26,000 nt of DNA from Bacillota bacterium. GTDB taxonomy: Bacteria > Bacillota > Clostridia > DSM-8532. Under the pieces are notes generated by a model. It did not search any database. It had not been told where the DNA came from and saw only the letters and a program-made list of their open reading frames with translations. Location of the stretch: contig JAEYPI010000198.1 of assembly GCA_023410885.1 (NCBI GenBank), forward strand, positions 1 through 26,000, given 5' to 3'. The position numbers were made by a program, and so were the translations under genes. How positions within the stretch are numbered: position 1 is the stretch's first letter; every line of letters starts with the position of its first letter. Below are positions 7,773 through 16,810 of this stretch, piece by piece.

Positions 7773-8702
7773 TTATGCCTTGCCAGCGCAGCCAAGAACA
7801 TTAATCAGCTTGTTGGTAACGAGCTTCTTAATCTCGGAACGAGCAGGAGCCAGATACTTTCTGGGGTCAAACTCGCTTGGGCTTTCAGCAAATACCTTAC
7901 GGATAGAAGCGGTCATAGCCAGACGAAGGTCTGAGTCAATGTTGATCTTACAAACAGCCATGGAAGCTGCTTTTCTCAGCATATCCTCGGGAACGCCCTT
8001 CGCACCAGGCATTTTCCCACCGAAATTGTTGATCATGTCAACATACTCAGGAATAACAGAGGATGCACCATGAAGAACAATTGGGAAGCCAGGAAGTCTC
8101 TTTCCAACTTCTGCAAGGATATCAAAGCGAAGATGAGCTTCACCTGTGAATTTGAATGCACCGTGGCTGGTTCCGATGGCAATAGCCAAAGAGTCAACGC
8201 CGGTACGGCTTACAAATTCCTCAACCTCTTCAGGTCTGGTATAGCTTGAATCCTCAGCAGAAACATTAACATCGTCCTCAACACCAGCAAGACGGCCGAG
8301 CTCGCCTTCAACGGTTACACCGTGAGCATGAGCATATTCAACAACCTTCTTGGTAAGCGCGATATTGTCTTCGAAAGAATGGTGTGAGCCATCGATCATG
8401 ACGGAAGTAAAACCGCCATCGATACAGGACTTACAGAGCTCAAAGGTATCGCCGTGGTCAAGGTGAACAGCGATTGGCAGATCGGTCTCAATAAGAGCAG
8501 CTTCGATAAGCTTCATCAAATAGGTATGGTTAGCATACTTTCTTGCGCCGGAAGAAACCTGCAGGATGAGAGGTGCCTTGACTTCCTTTGCAGCCTCAGT
8601 AATTCCCTGAACGATTTCCATGTTGTTTACATTGAAAGCACCAATGGCGTAACCGCCTTCATATGCCTTCTTAAACATCTCAATAGTATTAACTAGTGGC
8701 AT
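7773..8702 (-). CDS. fba: Fructose-1,6-bisphosphate aldolase, class II
   Basis: A zinc-dependent cytoplasmic enzyme that interconverts fructose-1,6-bisphosphate with dihydroxyacetone phosphate and glyceraldehyde-3-phosphate in glycolysis and gluconeogenesis. The start is ATG 8702, with AAGGAG 9 nt upstream, giving 309 aa, the usual class IIB length; a TTG 9 bp further upstream is ignored. H80-L-D82-H83-G-D provides the catalytic Asp and a zinc His; further zinc His residues are in GTSHGAFKF and VLHGASS. NIDSDLRLA binds the substrate phosphate. It is flanked by its own promoter and terminator, so it is a single-gene unit. Confidence 0.96.
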   Translation of the reverse strand: MPLVNTIEMFKKAYEGGYAIGAFNVNNMEIVQGITEAAKEVKAPLILQVSSGARKYANHTYLMKLIEAALIETDLPIAVHLDHGDTFELCKSCIDGGFTSVMIDGSHHSFEDNIALTKKVVEYAHAHGVTVEGELGRLAGVEDDVNVSAEDSSYTRPEEVEEFVSRTGVDSLAIAIGTSHGAFKFTGEAHLRFDILAEVGKRLPGFPIVLHGASSVIPEYVDMINNFGGKMPGAKGVPEDMLRKAASMAVCKINIDSDLRLAMTASIRKVFAESPSEFDPRKYLAPARSEIKKLVTNKLINVLGCAGKA

Positions 8703-8760
8703 GAGCTTCAACTCCTTTAGTTTTTATGTTTTGTGAAAAAGTTCACATCAAAACAGTAAT

Positions 8761-8788
8761 ATTGTATCAGAAAATGACGACAAATCAA
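8761..8788 (-). promoter_or_regulatory. Promoter of fba
   Basis: On the minus strand TTGATT (8783-8788), a 16-bp spacer and TACAAT (8761-8766) lie 58 bp before the start codon. A near-perfect palindrome, CTTAAGTACTCAAG (8791-8804), abuts the -35 and could be an operator, but this is weak. Confidence 0.5.
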
Positions 8789-8809
8789 GGCTTAAGTACT
8801 CAAGTTCCC

Positions 8810-9139
8810 TCAAAACAGTTCTTCAGTCTGCTGAATTTTCTCAGCAGTGTATTGATCTTTACCTGTATATTTTACGCGATAAAAGCTACCATCCTGCTTC
8901 CTAAAAAACAATATTCCGCTAGCCTTAATATCAATTCTAATCCTATCAAAGACATCAGCTTGCAGTATTCCCAGAATTTCGGTAATATAGTCCAAGGGGT
9001 TGTGATTTGTCTTAGCTTCAATGACCATGGGAATACCTCCAGAGTTTTCAGGAGGATGAACGGTAACATGAACACTACCGGGTTCAAAAGGTTTTTGGGT
9101 GGGATATAAAATGTCCCGCGCAAACATTGCATTTGTCAT
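8810..9139 (-). CDS. Small protein of unknown function downstream of coaE
   Basis: 109 aa, ATG start with AGGAGG 8 nt upstream, so translation is well supported. I do not recognise the family. No signal peptide, membrane helix or cysteine is present. The N-terminal half is rich in beta-type residues (SVHVTVHPP, GIPMVIEAK), the middle (DYITEILGIL) looks helical, and the C-terminal half reads IKASGILFFRKQDGSFYRVKY, a probable beta-hairpin. It is the last gene of the polA-coaE run but is separated from coaE by 118 bp with a weak promoter-like pair (TTGTAT 9212-9217, 17 bp, TACACT 9189-9194, minus strand), so it may be transcribed separately. Confidence 0.7.
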   Translation of the reverse strand: MTNAMFARDILYPTQKPFEPGSVHVTVHPPENSGGIPMVIEAKTNHNPLDYITEILGILQADVFDRIRIDIKASGILFFRKQDGSFYRVKYTGKDQYTAEKIQQTEELF

Positions 9140-9257
9140 GAAGATTACCTCCTATTTATAAGGTAAGGATGCTCTGGGTTCCTCATTAAGTGTACCTTAA
9201 TCGTGACTTATATACAAGTCCTTATACCTTAGCGCTCGTTGGCTATGGGTTGGCTAT

Positions 9258-9854
9258 CTATCCAGAAAGCCCTTTAACCATCTCCTCTACAGTCCCTTTT
9301 AATTCTTCCAGGGTTCCGTCATTTTCAATAATCCGATGGGCTAGCTTTTGGTATTCCTCCTGTTTCAGTTGTGCATCAATGCGACTTTTCGCTTCATCAT
9401 AAGTAAGTCCGCTTCTGGCCATGACCCGTTGGATGCGCGTCTCTTCACGGGCTGATACCACCCAGACCTGATCTACCGTATCGAGAAAACCATGCTCAAC
9501 CGGAATAGGTACGTCTAAAACAACTATTCCCTCATATCCCTGGTCTTTGAACGCTGACAGGTCCTCTTTCATGCATTGGATAACCTGGGCATGTATGATG
9601 GCCTCAAGCTTGAGCCGTAGGGCTTCACTGTGAAAAACCTTTTGGGCCAGCAGTTTTCGGTTAAGGCTTTTATCAGGCTGAAGGACTTCTATTCCGAAGG
9701 ACGTCACAATTTGATGCCATGCCGGTTTTCCGGGTTCAACCACCTCGCGGGATAGTTGATCGGCGTCTATAACCTTGGCCCCAAGCTCATGTAAGATGAA
9801 GGATACCGAGGACTTTCCTGCCCCGATTCCGCCTGTTACCCCAATAATTGTCAT
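9258..9854 (-). CDS. coaE: Dephospho-CoA kinase
   Basis: It catalyses the last step of coenzyme A synthesis, ATP-dependent 3'-phosphorylation of dephospho-CoA. The protein is about 198 aa with the P-loop G8-G-I-G-A-G-K-S15 immediately after the first strand, followed by the D-A-D-Q-L-S-R-E-V segment of the family and a VVLDVPIP strand, then VWVV and a C-terminal helix ending TLEELKGTVEEMVKGL. Start choice: ATG 9854 has AGGA 7 nt upstream, while the in-frame ATG at 9860 is only 1 nt from that site; the difference is two residues. It follows polA by about 50 bp on the same strand, a polA-coaE order common in Gram-positive bacteria, so the two are probably cotranscribed. Confidence 0.94.
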   Translation of the reverse strand: MTIIGVTGGIGAGKSSVSFILHELGAKVIDADQLSREVVEPGKPAWHQIVTSFGIEVLQPDKSLNRKLLAQKVFHSEALRLKLEAIIHAQVIQCMKEDLSAFKDQGYEGIVVLDVPIPVEHGFLDTVDQVWVVSAREETRIQRVMARSGLTYDEAKSRIDAQLKQEEYQKLAHRIIENDGTLEELKGTVEEMVKGLSG

Positions 9855-9903
9855 GCTCATATCCTATGGTGCTCCCAATCTTTTTATATCCTCTAAAAGC
9901 TGC

Positions 9904-12585
9904 TTATTTAGCCTCGTACCAGGTCCTTCCCGTTGAGACATCGGCCACTAGGGGCACTGAAAGCTTGACGGCCTCTTCCATGTTCTTTTTAACAATCTCC
10001 TTAACTTGATCCAATTCCTCTGTCCAGGTTTCAACCAGGAGCTCGTCATGAACCTGTAAAATCAGTCTGGACTTCAGACCTCTCACCTGAAGCTCATGCC
10101 ACACTTTAACCATGGCAATTTTAATGATATCTGCCGCACTCCCCTGTATGGGGGTATTCATAGCCACTCTTTTACCAAAGGCTCGAACCTGAAAATTCGG
10201 GGATTTAAGCTCGGGGATATAGCGCATTCTATGGAACATAGTTTCCACATATCCCTTGTCCTGACCATATTTTACGGTATCGTCCATGTACTCCCGAACC
10301 TTTGAATAAGTGGACAGATAATTGTCAATATATCGGGCTGCTTCTTTCCTTGTGACATTGATGTCCTTTGATAAAGAAAAATCGCTGATGCCGTAGACAA
10401 TACCAAAATTAACCGCCTTGGCGCTCCTGCGCATTTCGGAGGTTACCTCTTCCAAAGGAACCCTAAAGACTTGGGAAGCCGTCAGTGTATGAATATCAAC
10501 ACCTTCAACAAAGGCCTTTTTAAGCATCTCATCCCCTGTAATATGGGCCAAAACCCGGAGCTCAATCTGAGAATAGTCGGCATCCACAAACATAAAGCCC
10601 TCTTCCGGAATGAAAGCCTGGCGAATCTCCCGACCCAGCTCGGTGCGGATGGGGATATTCTGCAAGTTAGGCTCCGTACTTGAAATGCGTCCTGTGGCAG
10701 TCACGGTCTGATTAAAGCTGGAATGAATTCTTCCGGTTTCATGGTTGATAACCTTGACCAAACCCTCGGCATAAGTGGATTTGAGCTTGACCAATTGCCG
10801 GTATTCTAGGATACAGGGGATAATCTCATGAGCATCCGACAGTTCATTGAGCACCTCTGCATCGGTGGAATAGCCTGTTTTTGTTTTCCTGATGGCTCTT
10901 AGGCCCAGCTTCTCAAAGAGGATAACCCCTAATTGCTTGGGTGAATTAATATTAAACTCCTCAAGGGCCAGCATGTAAATGGTTTGCTCCAAGGACCGGA
11001 TTCGCTTATCAAGCCGTTCGCCGTATTCCTCAAGGTTCTTCTGATCCACTTTAAAGCCGTAATACTCCATGCTTCCCAGCACCAGTGAAAGAGGGAGCTC
11101 CATATCATAGTAAAGACTGTTTTGCTGGCTTTCGGTTAAAAGCTCTCTTTGCTTTTCATAGATGGGGTGGAACGCTGAAAGGGCTCTGCTAACAAGCTGC
11201 GCCCATTGCCCCTGATCCGGCTCAGGGGCTGCCTTTTTGCCTTTCCCCTTGGGGTCCTCAGGCAATGAAAGCTCTTGTCCCAGATATTTCTTAGCCAATA
11301 CAGGAATGGAATAGGTATTGGCCAACGCATCAATCAGATATTCTGCAACCATTAAGTCAAAGAGCTGGCAGCTTATTTCCATACCATGGCTCAAAGCCCA
11401 GGTGTAGAGTTCCTTGACATTGTGGCTGACAAGGGTGAGTGCTTTGCTCTCAAAAAGGGTCTTCAAGGCCTGAGCCAAAGCATGCTCCTCAATGTCCAGA
11501 GTCGATATAAAATAGTGCTTCTCGGTGGTACCCAACCCCAGAGCCAGCAAGTTACCCCCCACGCTCTCGGATCGCATCAGCAGGGGTAAAAAGCTTAAGA
11601 TTTCCAGTTGTGAGAGCTGCACTAGGGTTTCGGTAAGTGTGCCGACATCCTGAATAAGCACGCAATCGATTGTTTCTAAGGCAGGTGCGGACTCAACGAC
11701 CTGATCTTCCAACCCCATTTTTTTAATGAAACTATTGAATTCCAAATCCTGAAAAAGCCTCAAAAGCGCTTCTTTATTGACATCCTGACGTCTAAAGGTT
11801 GAAATTTCGGCCAATCCGTCTTTTTCTCGTACAATGGTTCCTAAAATACGGCTTAGGTAGGCCAAATCCTTGCATTCTTCCAAATTGGCCTTTAGCTTCG
11901 CCTTGGTGATTGAAGACAGATTTTCATAGAGTCCGTCCAAATTACCATACTCCTTGATAAGCTCTAACGCCGTTTTCTCCCCCACGCCCTTAACACCGGG
12001 AATATTATCGGATGGGTCACCCATGAGGGCTTTGACCTCAATCAAGCTTGCGGGCGCTACCCCATATTTATCCATAATCTCCGCAGGGGTGTACTTAGTG
12101 GTCAGGGTCTGTCCCTTGGAGGTGGTAGGAACGATGACTGAAACTAAATCACTGACCAACTGCAGCGCATCTCGGTCCCCTGTTAGGACCGATACCCGCA
12201 TACCCTCTGTCTCAGCAGTTTTGGAATAAATACCGATAAGATCATCGGCCTCCAACCCCTCTACTTCAGCAATCTCAATATTCATTGCCTTTAAGACCTG
12301 TTTTACAAGGGGCAATTGTGCAGCCAGCTCATCGGGCATACCCTTGCGGTCAGCTTTATAGCCCTCATACATATGATGGCGAAAGGTTTTGGCTTTTAAA
12401 TCAAAGGCCACAGCCAAATAGTCAGGTTTTTCTTCTTCCATATATTTATTAAGAATGTTGATGAATCCAAAAACAGCATTAGTGGGTGTCCCGTCAGCCT
12501 TAGTCAGCATTCTCGGTCCTTTAATGGCATAGAACGCCCGATTTAAAATACTATTGCCATCAACAATCAATAACTTTTCATTCAT
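9904..12585 (-). CDS. polA: DNA polymerase I
   Basis: 893 aa. Residues 1-~290 form the 5'-3' (FLAP) nuclease domain (LLIVDGNSILNRAFYA, VEGLEADDLIG, GDPSDNIPGVKGVG). The middle ~310-500 is a 3'-5' exonuclease fold in which the first metal motif, normally D-x-E, is replaced by a stretch reading LSFLPLLM, so proofreading is probably lost, as in Bacillus stearothermophilus Pol I. The polymerase domain fills the C-terminus, with palm motif A VDADYSQIELR (~668), finger motif RRSAKAVNFGIVYG and motif C HDELLVE (~845). It removes RNA primers and fills gaps during replication and repair. The ATG has GGAGG 11 nt upstream. It heads a probable polA-coaE operon and is transcribed divergently from murT. 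Confidence 0.96.
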   Translation of the reverse strand: MNEKLLIVDGNSILNRAFYAIKGPRMLTKADGTPTNAVFGFINILNKYMEEEKPDYLAVAFDLKAKTFRHHMYEGYKADRKGMPDELAAQLPLVKQVLKAMNIEIAEVEGLEADDLIGIYSKTAETEGMRVSVLTGDRDALQLVSDLVSVIVPTTSKGQTLTTKYTPAEIMDKYGVAPASLIEVKALMGDPSDNIPGVKGVGEKTALELIKEYGNLDGLYENLSSITKAKLKANLEECKDLAYLSRILGTIVREKDGLAEISTFRRQDVNKEALLRLFQDLEFNSFIKKMGLEDQVVESAPALETIDCVLIQDVGTLTETLVQLSQLEILSFLPLLMRSESVGGNLLALGLGTTEKHYFISTLDIEEHALAQALKTLFESKALTLVSHNVKELYTWALSHGMEISCQLFDLMVAEYLIDALANTYSIPVLAKKYLGQELSLPEDPKGKGKKAAPEPDQGQWAQLVSRALSAFHPIYEKQRELLTESQQNSLYYDMELPLSLVLGSMEYYGFKVDQKNLEEYGERLDKRIRSLEQTIYMLALEEFNINSPKQLGVILFEKLGLRAIRKTKTGYSTDAEVLNELSDAHEIIPCILEYRQLVKLKSTYAEGLVKVINHETGRIHSSFNQTVTATGRISSTEPNLQNIPIRTELGREIRQAFIPEEGFMFVDADYSQIELRVLAHITGDEMLKKAFVEGVDIHTLTASQVFRVPLEEVTSEMRRSAKAVNFGIVYGISDFSLSKDINVTRKEAARYIDNYLSTYSKVREYMDDTVKYGQDKGYVETMFHRMRYIPELKSPNFQVRAFGKRVAMNTPIQGSAADIIKIAMVKVWHELQVRGLKSRLILQVHDELLVETWTEELDQVKEIVKKNMEEAVKLSVPLVADVSTGRTWYEAK

Positions 12586-12617
12586 TCTTTTTTAGTCCTC
12601 CCGCATGTTCTTTGACC

Positions 12618-12647
12618 TTGTACTCCATTCTTATCTTATTGTATAAT
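12618..12647 (+). promoter_or_regulatory. Possible murT promoter in the polA/murT divergent spacer
   Basis: TTGTAC (12618-12623), an 18-bp spacer and TATAAT (12642-12647) are on the plus strand. The -10 lies within an imperfect palindrome, CTTATTGTATAATAAG. The 268-bp spacer between the two start codons is AT-rich and must also contain the polA promoter; several TATAAT-like boxes on the minus strand have no clear -35. Confidence 0.35.
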
Positions 12648-12801
12648 AAGGACATGTTTTAATCCATTAAAGATAATTATATAACATACCTCGCTTTTTT
12701 AAAGGTGTTCATCAAAACGGATTATTACCCATTACACCTGTGATCATGACTACGAGCACAGATAAAGCGGATATAATACAGCTAAAGAACTGGGTCAAAG
12801 A

Positions 12802-12821
12802 GGACGGAAAGCAATCCGTCC
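12802..12821 (+). promoter_or_regulatory. Hairpin in the murT leader
   Basis: GGACGGA (12802-12808) and TCCGTCC (12815-12821) form a 7-bp GC-rich stem with a 6-nt loop, 33 bp before the murT start. No T tract follows, so it is not a simple terminator; a role in mRNA stability or translation is possible. Confidence 0.4.
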
Positions 12822-12853
12822 TTAACTTATGGAGCTATTCTAGGAGTGTAAGG

Positions 12854-14251
12854 ATGAAGAAATTATTAAAAAAATGTCGTTTTAGCTTGGCCATTATAAT
12901 AACAAAATTAACCCTTTGGGGGCTCAGGCTTCTAAAGCGTGGTGGGACAAGTCTACCCGGTAAAATTGCACTCAAACTCTATCCCGCTGTGTTAACTGAG
13001 CTTTCGGGAAAATTCAGAGTCATCATGATTACCGGCACTAACGGAAAGACCACAACCTCGCGTATTGTAGCGGGTATGCTGGATCAAAGCGGCACCAAAT
13101 ATATTACTAATAAGTCGGGAGCCAATCTTGCAAGCGGCATTACCACCACGTTGATCAGTGCCCTGTCACTAACGGGAAAGCCTCTTGTGAGAACTGCACT
13201 TCTTGAAACAGACGAGGCCGCCTTTCGAACCGTTGCCCCCAAGCTAAAGCCTGAGATGGTCATCGTGACCAACTTTTTCAGAGACCAGCTTGACCGTTTC
13301 GGTGAGCTCTATACCACTTTAAATGGTGTTCGAGAGGGCCTTGCAGGCTGTCCCGATACCACACTCATCTTAAATGCCGATGATTCACTCTGCGCCTCTC
13401 TAGGCCAGAACGTTCCCAATACCGTATACTACTTTGGACTGGGCGCCGGCGTCTACCCCGAGGCTGATACCAGTGGTAACGTTGATGCGGCGTTTTGCAT
13501 CCACTGTAAAACGCGTTATACCTATGATTCAACCTCTTTTGGACATCTCGGCCATTTTCAATGCCCTTCCTGCGGCTATGAAAGACCTCAGGCCCAGGTC
13601 GAGTGCACTCAAATCCTTGAATATGATAACTTAAGCTCAACCATAGAAATACAAGTGCCCCAGGAAAAATTCTCGGTAAAATTAGCGCTTCCGGGTCTTT
13701 ATAATATTTATAATGCCCTTGCGGGTGCAGCCTTAGGCCATTTACTTAATTTAAGAGAAGACGGCCTTATCCGTGTATTGGAAGGCTTTGAGTGCGGATT
13801 TGGCCGTATGGAATCCGTATCGGTCCATAATCGAAAGCTCAACATGATTCTTGTAAAAAACCCCACGGGCTTTAATCAGGTACTTAAGTACCTGCTGACT
13901 CAAAAAGATTCCTGCGTGGTGGCCCTTGCCATTAACGACAAGCTGGCTGACGGAACGGATATTTCCTGGCTTTGGGATGTGGATTTTGAGATTCTATCCT
14001 TTATGCAGGAGAAGGTCCGAGCCTTTTATGTTTCAGGTCTGCGGGCAGAGGATATGGCAGTGCGCCTCAAATACGCCGGTATTCCTGAAGATCACATTCA
14101 AATTGAACATGACGAGGGAAAGCTTATCGAAGCCATGATTCAGATCTCGGCTGAAGAAGAGACCCTCTACCTTCTTCCCACCTATACGGCCATGCTGGAC
14201 ATACGTAAAAGCCTGAAAGAGCGCTTTAATCTCAGAGAGTTCTGGGAGTAG
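12854..14251 (+). CDS. murT: Lipid II isoglutaminyl synthase (glutamine-hydrolysing), MurT subunit
   Basis: MurT, with GatD, amidates the D-glutamate of lipid II to D-isoglutamine at the cytoplasmic membrane, a Gram-positive wall modification. The start is ATG 12854, with AGGAG 7 nt upstream, giving 465 aa; the frame is open back to 12740 but that stretch has no ribosome site. An N-terminal hydrophobic/basic segment is followed by a Mur-ligase ATP site T60-G-T-N-G-K-T-T67 and an N-F-F-R-D-Q-L-D-R-F-G-E signature. A four-cysteine zinc ribbon (C215, C218, C237, C240), typical of MurT and absent from MurC-F, sits in the central domain. The C-terminal part (~330-465) is the DUF1727 domain that docks GatD. 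gatD follows 53 bp downstream. Confidence 0.94.
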   Translation: MKKLLKKCRFSLAIIITKLTLWGLRLLKRGGTSLPGKIALKLYPAVLTELSGKFRVIMITGTNGKTTTSRIVAGMLDQSGTKYITNKSGANLASGITTTLISALSLTGKPLVRTALLETDEAAFRTVAPKLKPEMVIVTNFFRDQLDRFGELYTTLNGVREGLAGCPDTTLILNADDSLCASLGQNVPNTVYYFGLGAGVYPEADTSGNVDAAFCIHCKTRYTYDSTSFGHLGHFQCPSCGYERPQAQVECTQILEYDNLSSTIEIQVPQEKFSVKLALPGLYNIYNALAGAALGHLLNLREDGLIRVLEGFECGFGRMESVSVHNRKLNMILVKNPTGFNQVLKYLLTQKDSCVVALAINDKLADGTDISWLWDVDFEILSFMQEKVRAFYVSGLRAEDMAVRLKYAGIPEDHIQIEHDEGKLIEAMIQISAEEETLYLLPTYTAMLDIRKSLKERFNLREFWE

Positions 14252-14304
14252 GATGGGATTAAAAGAAAAAGGCTAAAACCTGCCTAAAAGCAAAGGAGAA
14301 TCTT

Positions 14305-15054
14305 ATGTACGAATTAACTATATGCCATCTTTACCCCGATCTTATGAATCTTTACGGTGACAGAGGGAATATCATTGCCCTCTCAAAACGCTGTCAATGG
14401 CGTGATATTGAGACCAAGGTTGTTACCGTTTCGCTACATGATACCTTTCAATACGAGGACTATGACATTATCTTTTTAGGCGGCGGCCAAGACTATGAGC
14501 AAACAATTATTCAGGATGATCTCATGAATGGAAAGCGCCAGCATATCATTGAAGCCGTTGAAGCAGGCAAGGTTTTCTTAGGCATTTGCGGTGGTCTACA
14601 GCTTTTAGGAAAATACTACAGAACCCATACCGATAAAGAAATAGAGTGTATCGGTGCCTTGAACTTATGGACTCATGGCAGTGAAACGCGATTAATCGGC
14701 AATCTGGTCTATGAGATCGACTTTTTGAATAGTCAGGAGGATAGCCATTATATCGTAGGGTTTGAAAATCACTCCGGAAAAACCTACCTAGGAGAAGGGG
14801 TTAAGCCTCTGGGCAAAGTGGTAAAAGGTTTTGGAAACAATGGAGAAGATGGCTTTGAGGGTGCTGTTTATAAGAACACCTATTGTTCCTATTCCCATGG
14901 AAGCTTACTGCCCAAAAACCCCGCATTGGCTGATCATCTGATCTCCCTTGCACTTTTAAACAAATATCCGGATTATCAAGGTCTGCTTCCCCTTGAAGAC
15001 CGGATGGAGAAGCTTGCTCGCGAATCACTTATTAAGAGGTTTTTAGCCCAGTAA
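14305..15054 (+). CDS. gatD: Lipid II isoglutaminyl synthase, glutamine amidotransferase subunit GatD
   Basis: 249 aa, a class I (triad-type) glutamine amidotransferase of the CobB/CobQ-like group that releases ammonia from glutamine for MurT. The nucleophile is C95 in G-I-C-G-G-L-Q-L-L-G, and the catalytic His is H198 in SYSHGSLLPKNP. LYPDLMNLYGDRGNI at the N-terminus is highly typical of GatD. The start ATG has AAAGGAG upstream at normal spacing. It forms an operon with murT and ends at a strong terminator (15150-15195). Confidence 0.95.
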   Translation: MYELTICHLYPDLMNLYGDRGNIIALSKRCQWRDIETKVVTVSLHDTFQYEDYDIIFLGGGQDYEQTIIQDDLMNGKRQHIIEAVEAGKVFLGICGGLQLLGKYYRTHTDKEIECIGALNLWTHGSETRLIGNLVYEIDFLNSQEDSHYIVGFENHSGKTYLGEGVKPLGKVVKGFGNNGEDGFEGAVYKNTYCSYSHGSLLPKNPALADHLISLALLNKYPDYQGLLPLEDRMEKLARESLIKRFLAQ

Positions 15055-15149
15055 GTTTGTGTTTGCTCATAGATCATCAATTGGGAACCAAGCATACAGC
15101 TATTTTTGGTTATTCTCATTTGCTTTATAATCTAATAGTTTTTCAAAGT

Positions 15150-15195
15150 AAAAGGGGTGCTTCAAACTTGAAAAGCTTGAGCCAACCCCTTTTTT
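15150..15195. terminator. Bidirectional terminator between gatD and the chromate-type transporter
   Basis: AAAAGGGG (15150-15157) pairs with CCCCTTTT (15186-15193); inner bases add further pairs. T tracts follow on both strands, fitting the convergent genes on either side. Confidence 0.8.
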
Positions 15196-15199
15196 ACAC

Positions 15200-16678
15200 T
15201 TAAATGATAACTAATATCCCAAGACTTGCCGCTGCTGCTATGAGAAGCAATACCACGTCATGTAGATGAAATCGCTTATGTAAAAGATGAATACCATACA
15301 CAGAAAGTATTATAGCCGGTAGCGAAACTAGGCCTGGTATCCCCTTTTCACCGGTAATCTTCATGCTTTCAAAAAGCATGGCACAGGAAGTGGAAAGCAG
15401 CATGCCGCAAATGACAGAAAGAATGTACTTTTTGAGATTAGTGATAAACTGCCACTGTTTCACGCTATCATACAGACTCATAACCAGAATCGCAAGGGCA
15501 CTACATACACCAATGGCCATGGCCCCCGCTGTAAGTGAAAAAATCCATCCTGCCAATGCACCGCCTGCCTGCTCACCAAACATATACCCAATACCTGATG
15601 CAATTTTAATCAGGATGGGCCCCGGCAATGAGTTGGCCACAGGAACCAATCTGGTATAGAACTTATCGGGTTCGATGTAACCTCCCTGTACAAATATGCC
15701 GTCCGCAACCGACACATAAGCCTCTCCACCACCAAAGGACGTTATGGTGGAAGAACTGACTTGTGTAAGAAATTCCATCACATTATGATCTGCTGATATT
15801 GGTATTAATAGTTGAGTGGTACCTACAAGAAGAAGGGGAATGAGCAGGAACACCACAAAGGTAACCAAAACAGATTTATTTAAGGTAATTTTGTTTTTCA
15901 GGCTTGAGCGGTTTTGCCTGACGACAAAGGCCAGCACCACCAATGCCAGCATTAAAAGCAGAATAAGGCCTCCGTACCTGTCCACCCCTAATGCCTTTCC
16001 GGATTTGCCTACAAAAAAAGCGTAGAGAATGGACAGTGAAAATACAATAATGTACTCCGCCCTTGATCGTAGCTTTTCCAGAAGTAAAATAATAAAGAAA
16101 GAGATGATAATCAGATTGATTGTGGGAATATCAAATAAAGGTATTCCAAGGAGCTGATAGTCTATGTTTAAAATGAGCCCTAATATTTCACGCAGTTCTT
16201 TCCCACCCGTTAGGGCAAAGGCCGCCAAACATAGTACCAGGTTAGTTTTCATCTCACCGGCCTTTATGGTTCTTAAGACATAGCTTATTAAAAGGAACAC
16301 AATAAACGCAGTAATGCCTACCGAGGCATAGTTAAAGTAATTGATTACGCCCTCTCCCAATACGGAAAACAGTGCCATAAATGCCACTGTAAATAACACG
16401 CCAGGAAAAGCCACACCAAATGCGCCTGCGAGAGCCCCCCCTGTCCCCCTCAATTGATACCCGCAAGTAGCGCCAAGCTTGACCGGTAATGCACCGGGAG
16501 TAATGTTAGCAACCACCGTATGCTTTAGGTAGTCCTGCTCTGACATCGCTTTTTGATCCTGCACGAGTTCTTTTTCAACCACCGGAATGAGCGCACTGCC
16601 TCCTCCAAAACCAATGGCTCCAACCTTTAAAAATGAAAAAAGTATTCTTCCAATGCTCATTTTATTCTGTTTGCCCAT
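15200..16678 (-). CDS. chrA: Chromate transporter (CHR family), two-domain form
   Basis: A 492-aa polytopic membrane protein made of two homologous CHR domains. The first (~10-190) begins with the family signature FLKVGAIGFGGGSALIPVVE and contains ANITPGALPVKLGATCGYQLRG; the second (~295-480) repeats it as TSFGGGEAYVSVADGIFV and ANSLPGPILIKIASGIGYMFG. Proteins of this family export chromate using the proton-motive force, but many lack a proven substrate and could carry sulfate or another anion. There is no chrB-type regulator or other metal resistance gene nearby, so the real substrate is open. The assigned ATG has only a distant AAAGG; an internal ATG at residue 7 is a plausible alternative. 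A TATAAT on the minus strand at 16739-16744 may belong to its promoter. Confidence 0.88.
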   Translation of the reverse strand: MGKQNKMSIGRILFSFLKVGAIGFGGGSALIPVVEKELVQDQKAMSEQDYLKHTVVANITPGALPVKLGATCGYQLRGTGGALAGAFGVAFPGVLFTVAFMALFSVLGEGVINYFNYASVGITAFIVFLLISYVLRTIKAGEMKTNLVLCLAAFALTGGKELREILGLILNIDYQLLGIPLFDIPTINLIIISFFIILLLEKLRSRAEYIIVFSLSILYAFFVGKSGKALGVDRYGGLILLLMLALVVLAFVVRQNRSSLKNKITLNKSVLVTFVVFLLIPLLLVGTTQLLIPISADHNVMEFLTQVSSSTITSFGGGEAYVSVADGIFVQGGYIEPDKFYTRLVPVANSLPGPILIKIASGIGYMFGEQAGGALAGWIFSLTAGAMAIGVCSALAILVMSLYDSVKQWQFITNLKKYILSVICGMLLSTSCAMLFESMKITGEKGIPGLVSLPAIILSVYGIHLLHKRFHLHDVVLLLIAAAASLGILVII

Positions 16679-16810
16679 TTGCTGCTGTACCTTTCTAGCG
16701 ACCAGTAAAGTATGATAGGATTTAACTCCATATCTTCTATTATATCAGATAAATTATTCCTAACGACCACTGTTTTAAAATTCCTAATATATCTGGTTTC
16801 AGTTTAATGC

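Noticed and set aside
8791..8804. Near-palindrome CTTAAGTACTCAAG next to the fba promoter
   Set aside because: Short and AT-rich enough to arise by chance; kept only as a remark in the promoter entry.
12740..12853. N-terminal extension of MurT (38 residues)
   Set aside because: The frame is open but there is no ribosome site before 12740, whereas AGGAG fits ATG 12854; known MurT proteins begin at about that point. The stretch also contains the leader hairpin.
15200..16678. Heavy-metal resistance island
   Set aside because: The chromate-type transporter stands alone, without chrB, mer, ars or mobile-element genes, so its presence does not imply an acquired resistance cluster.
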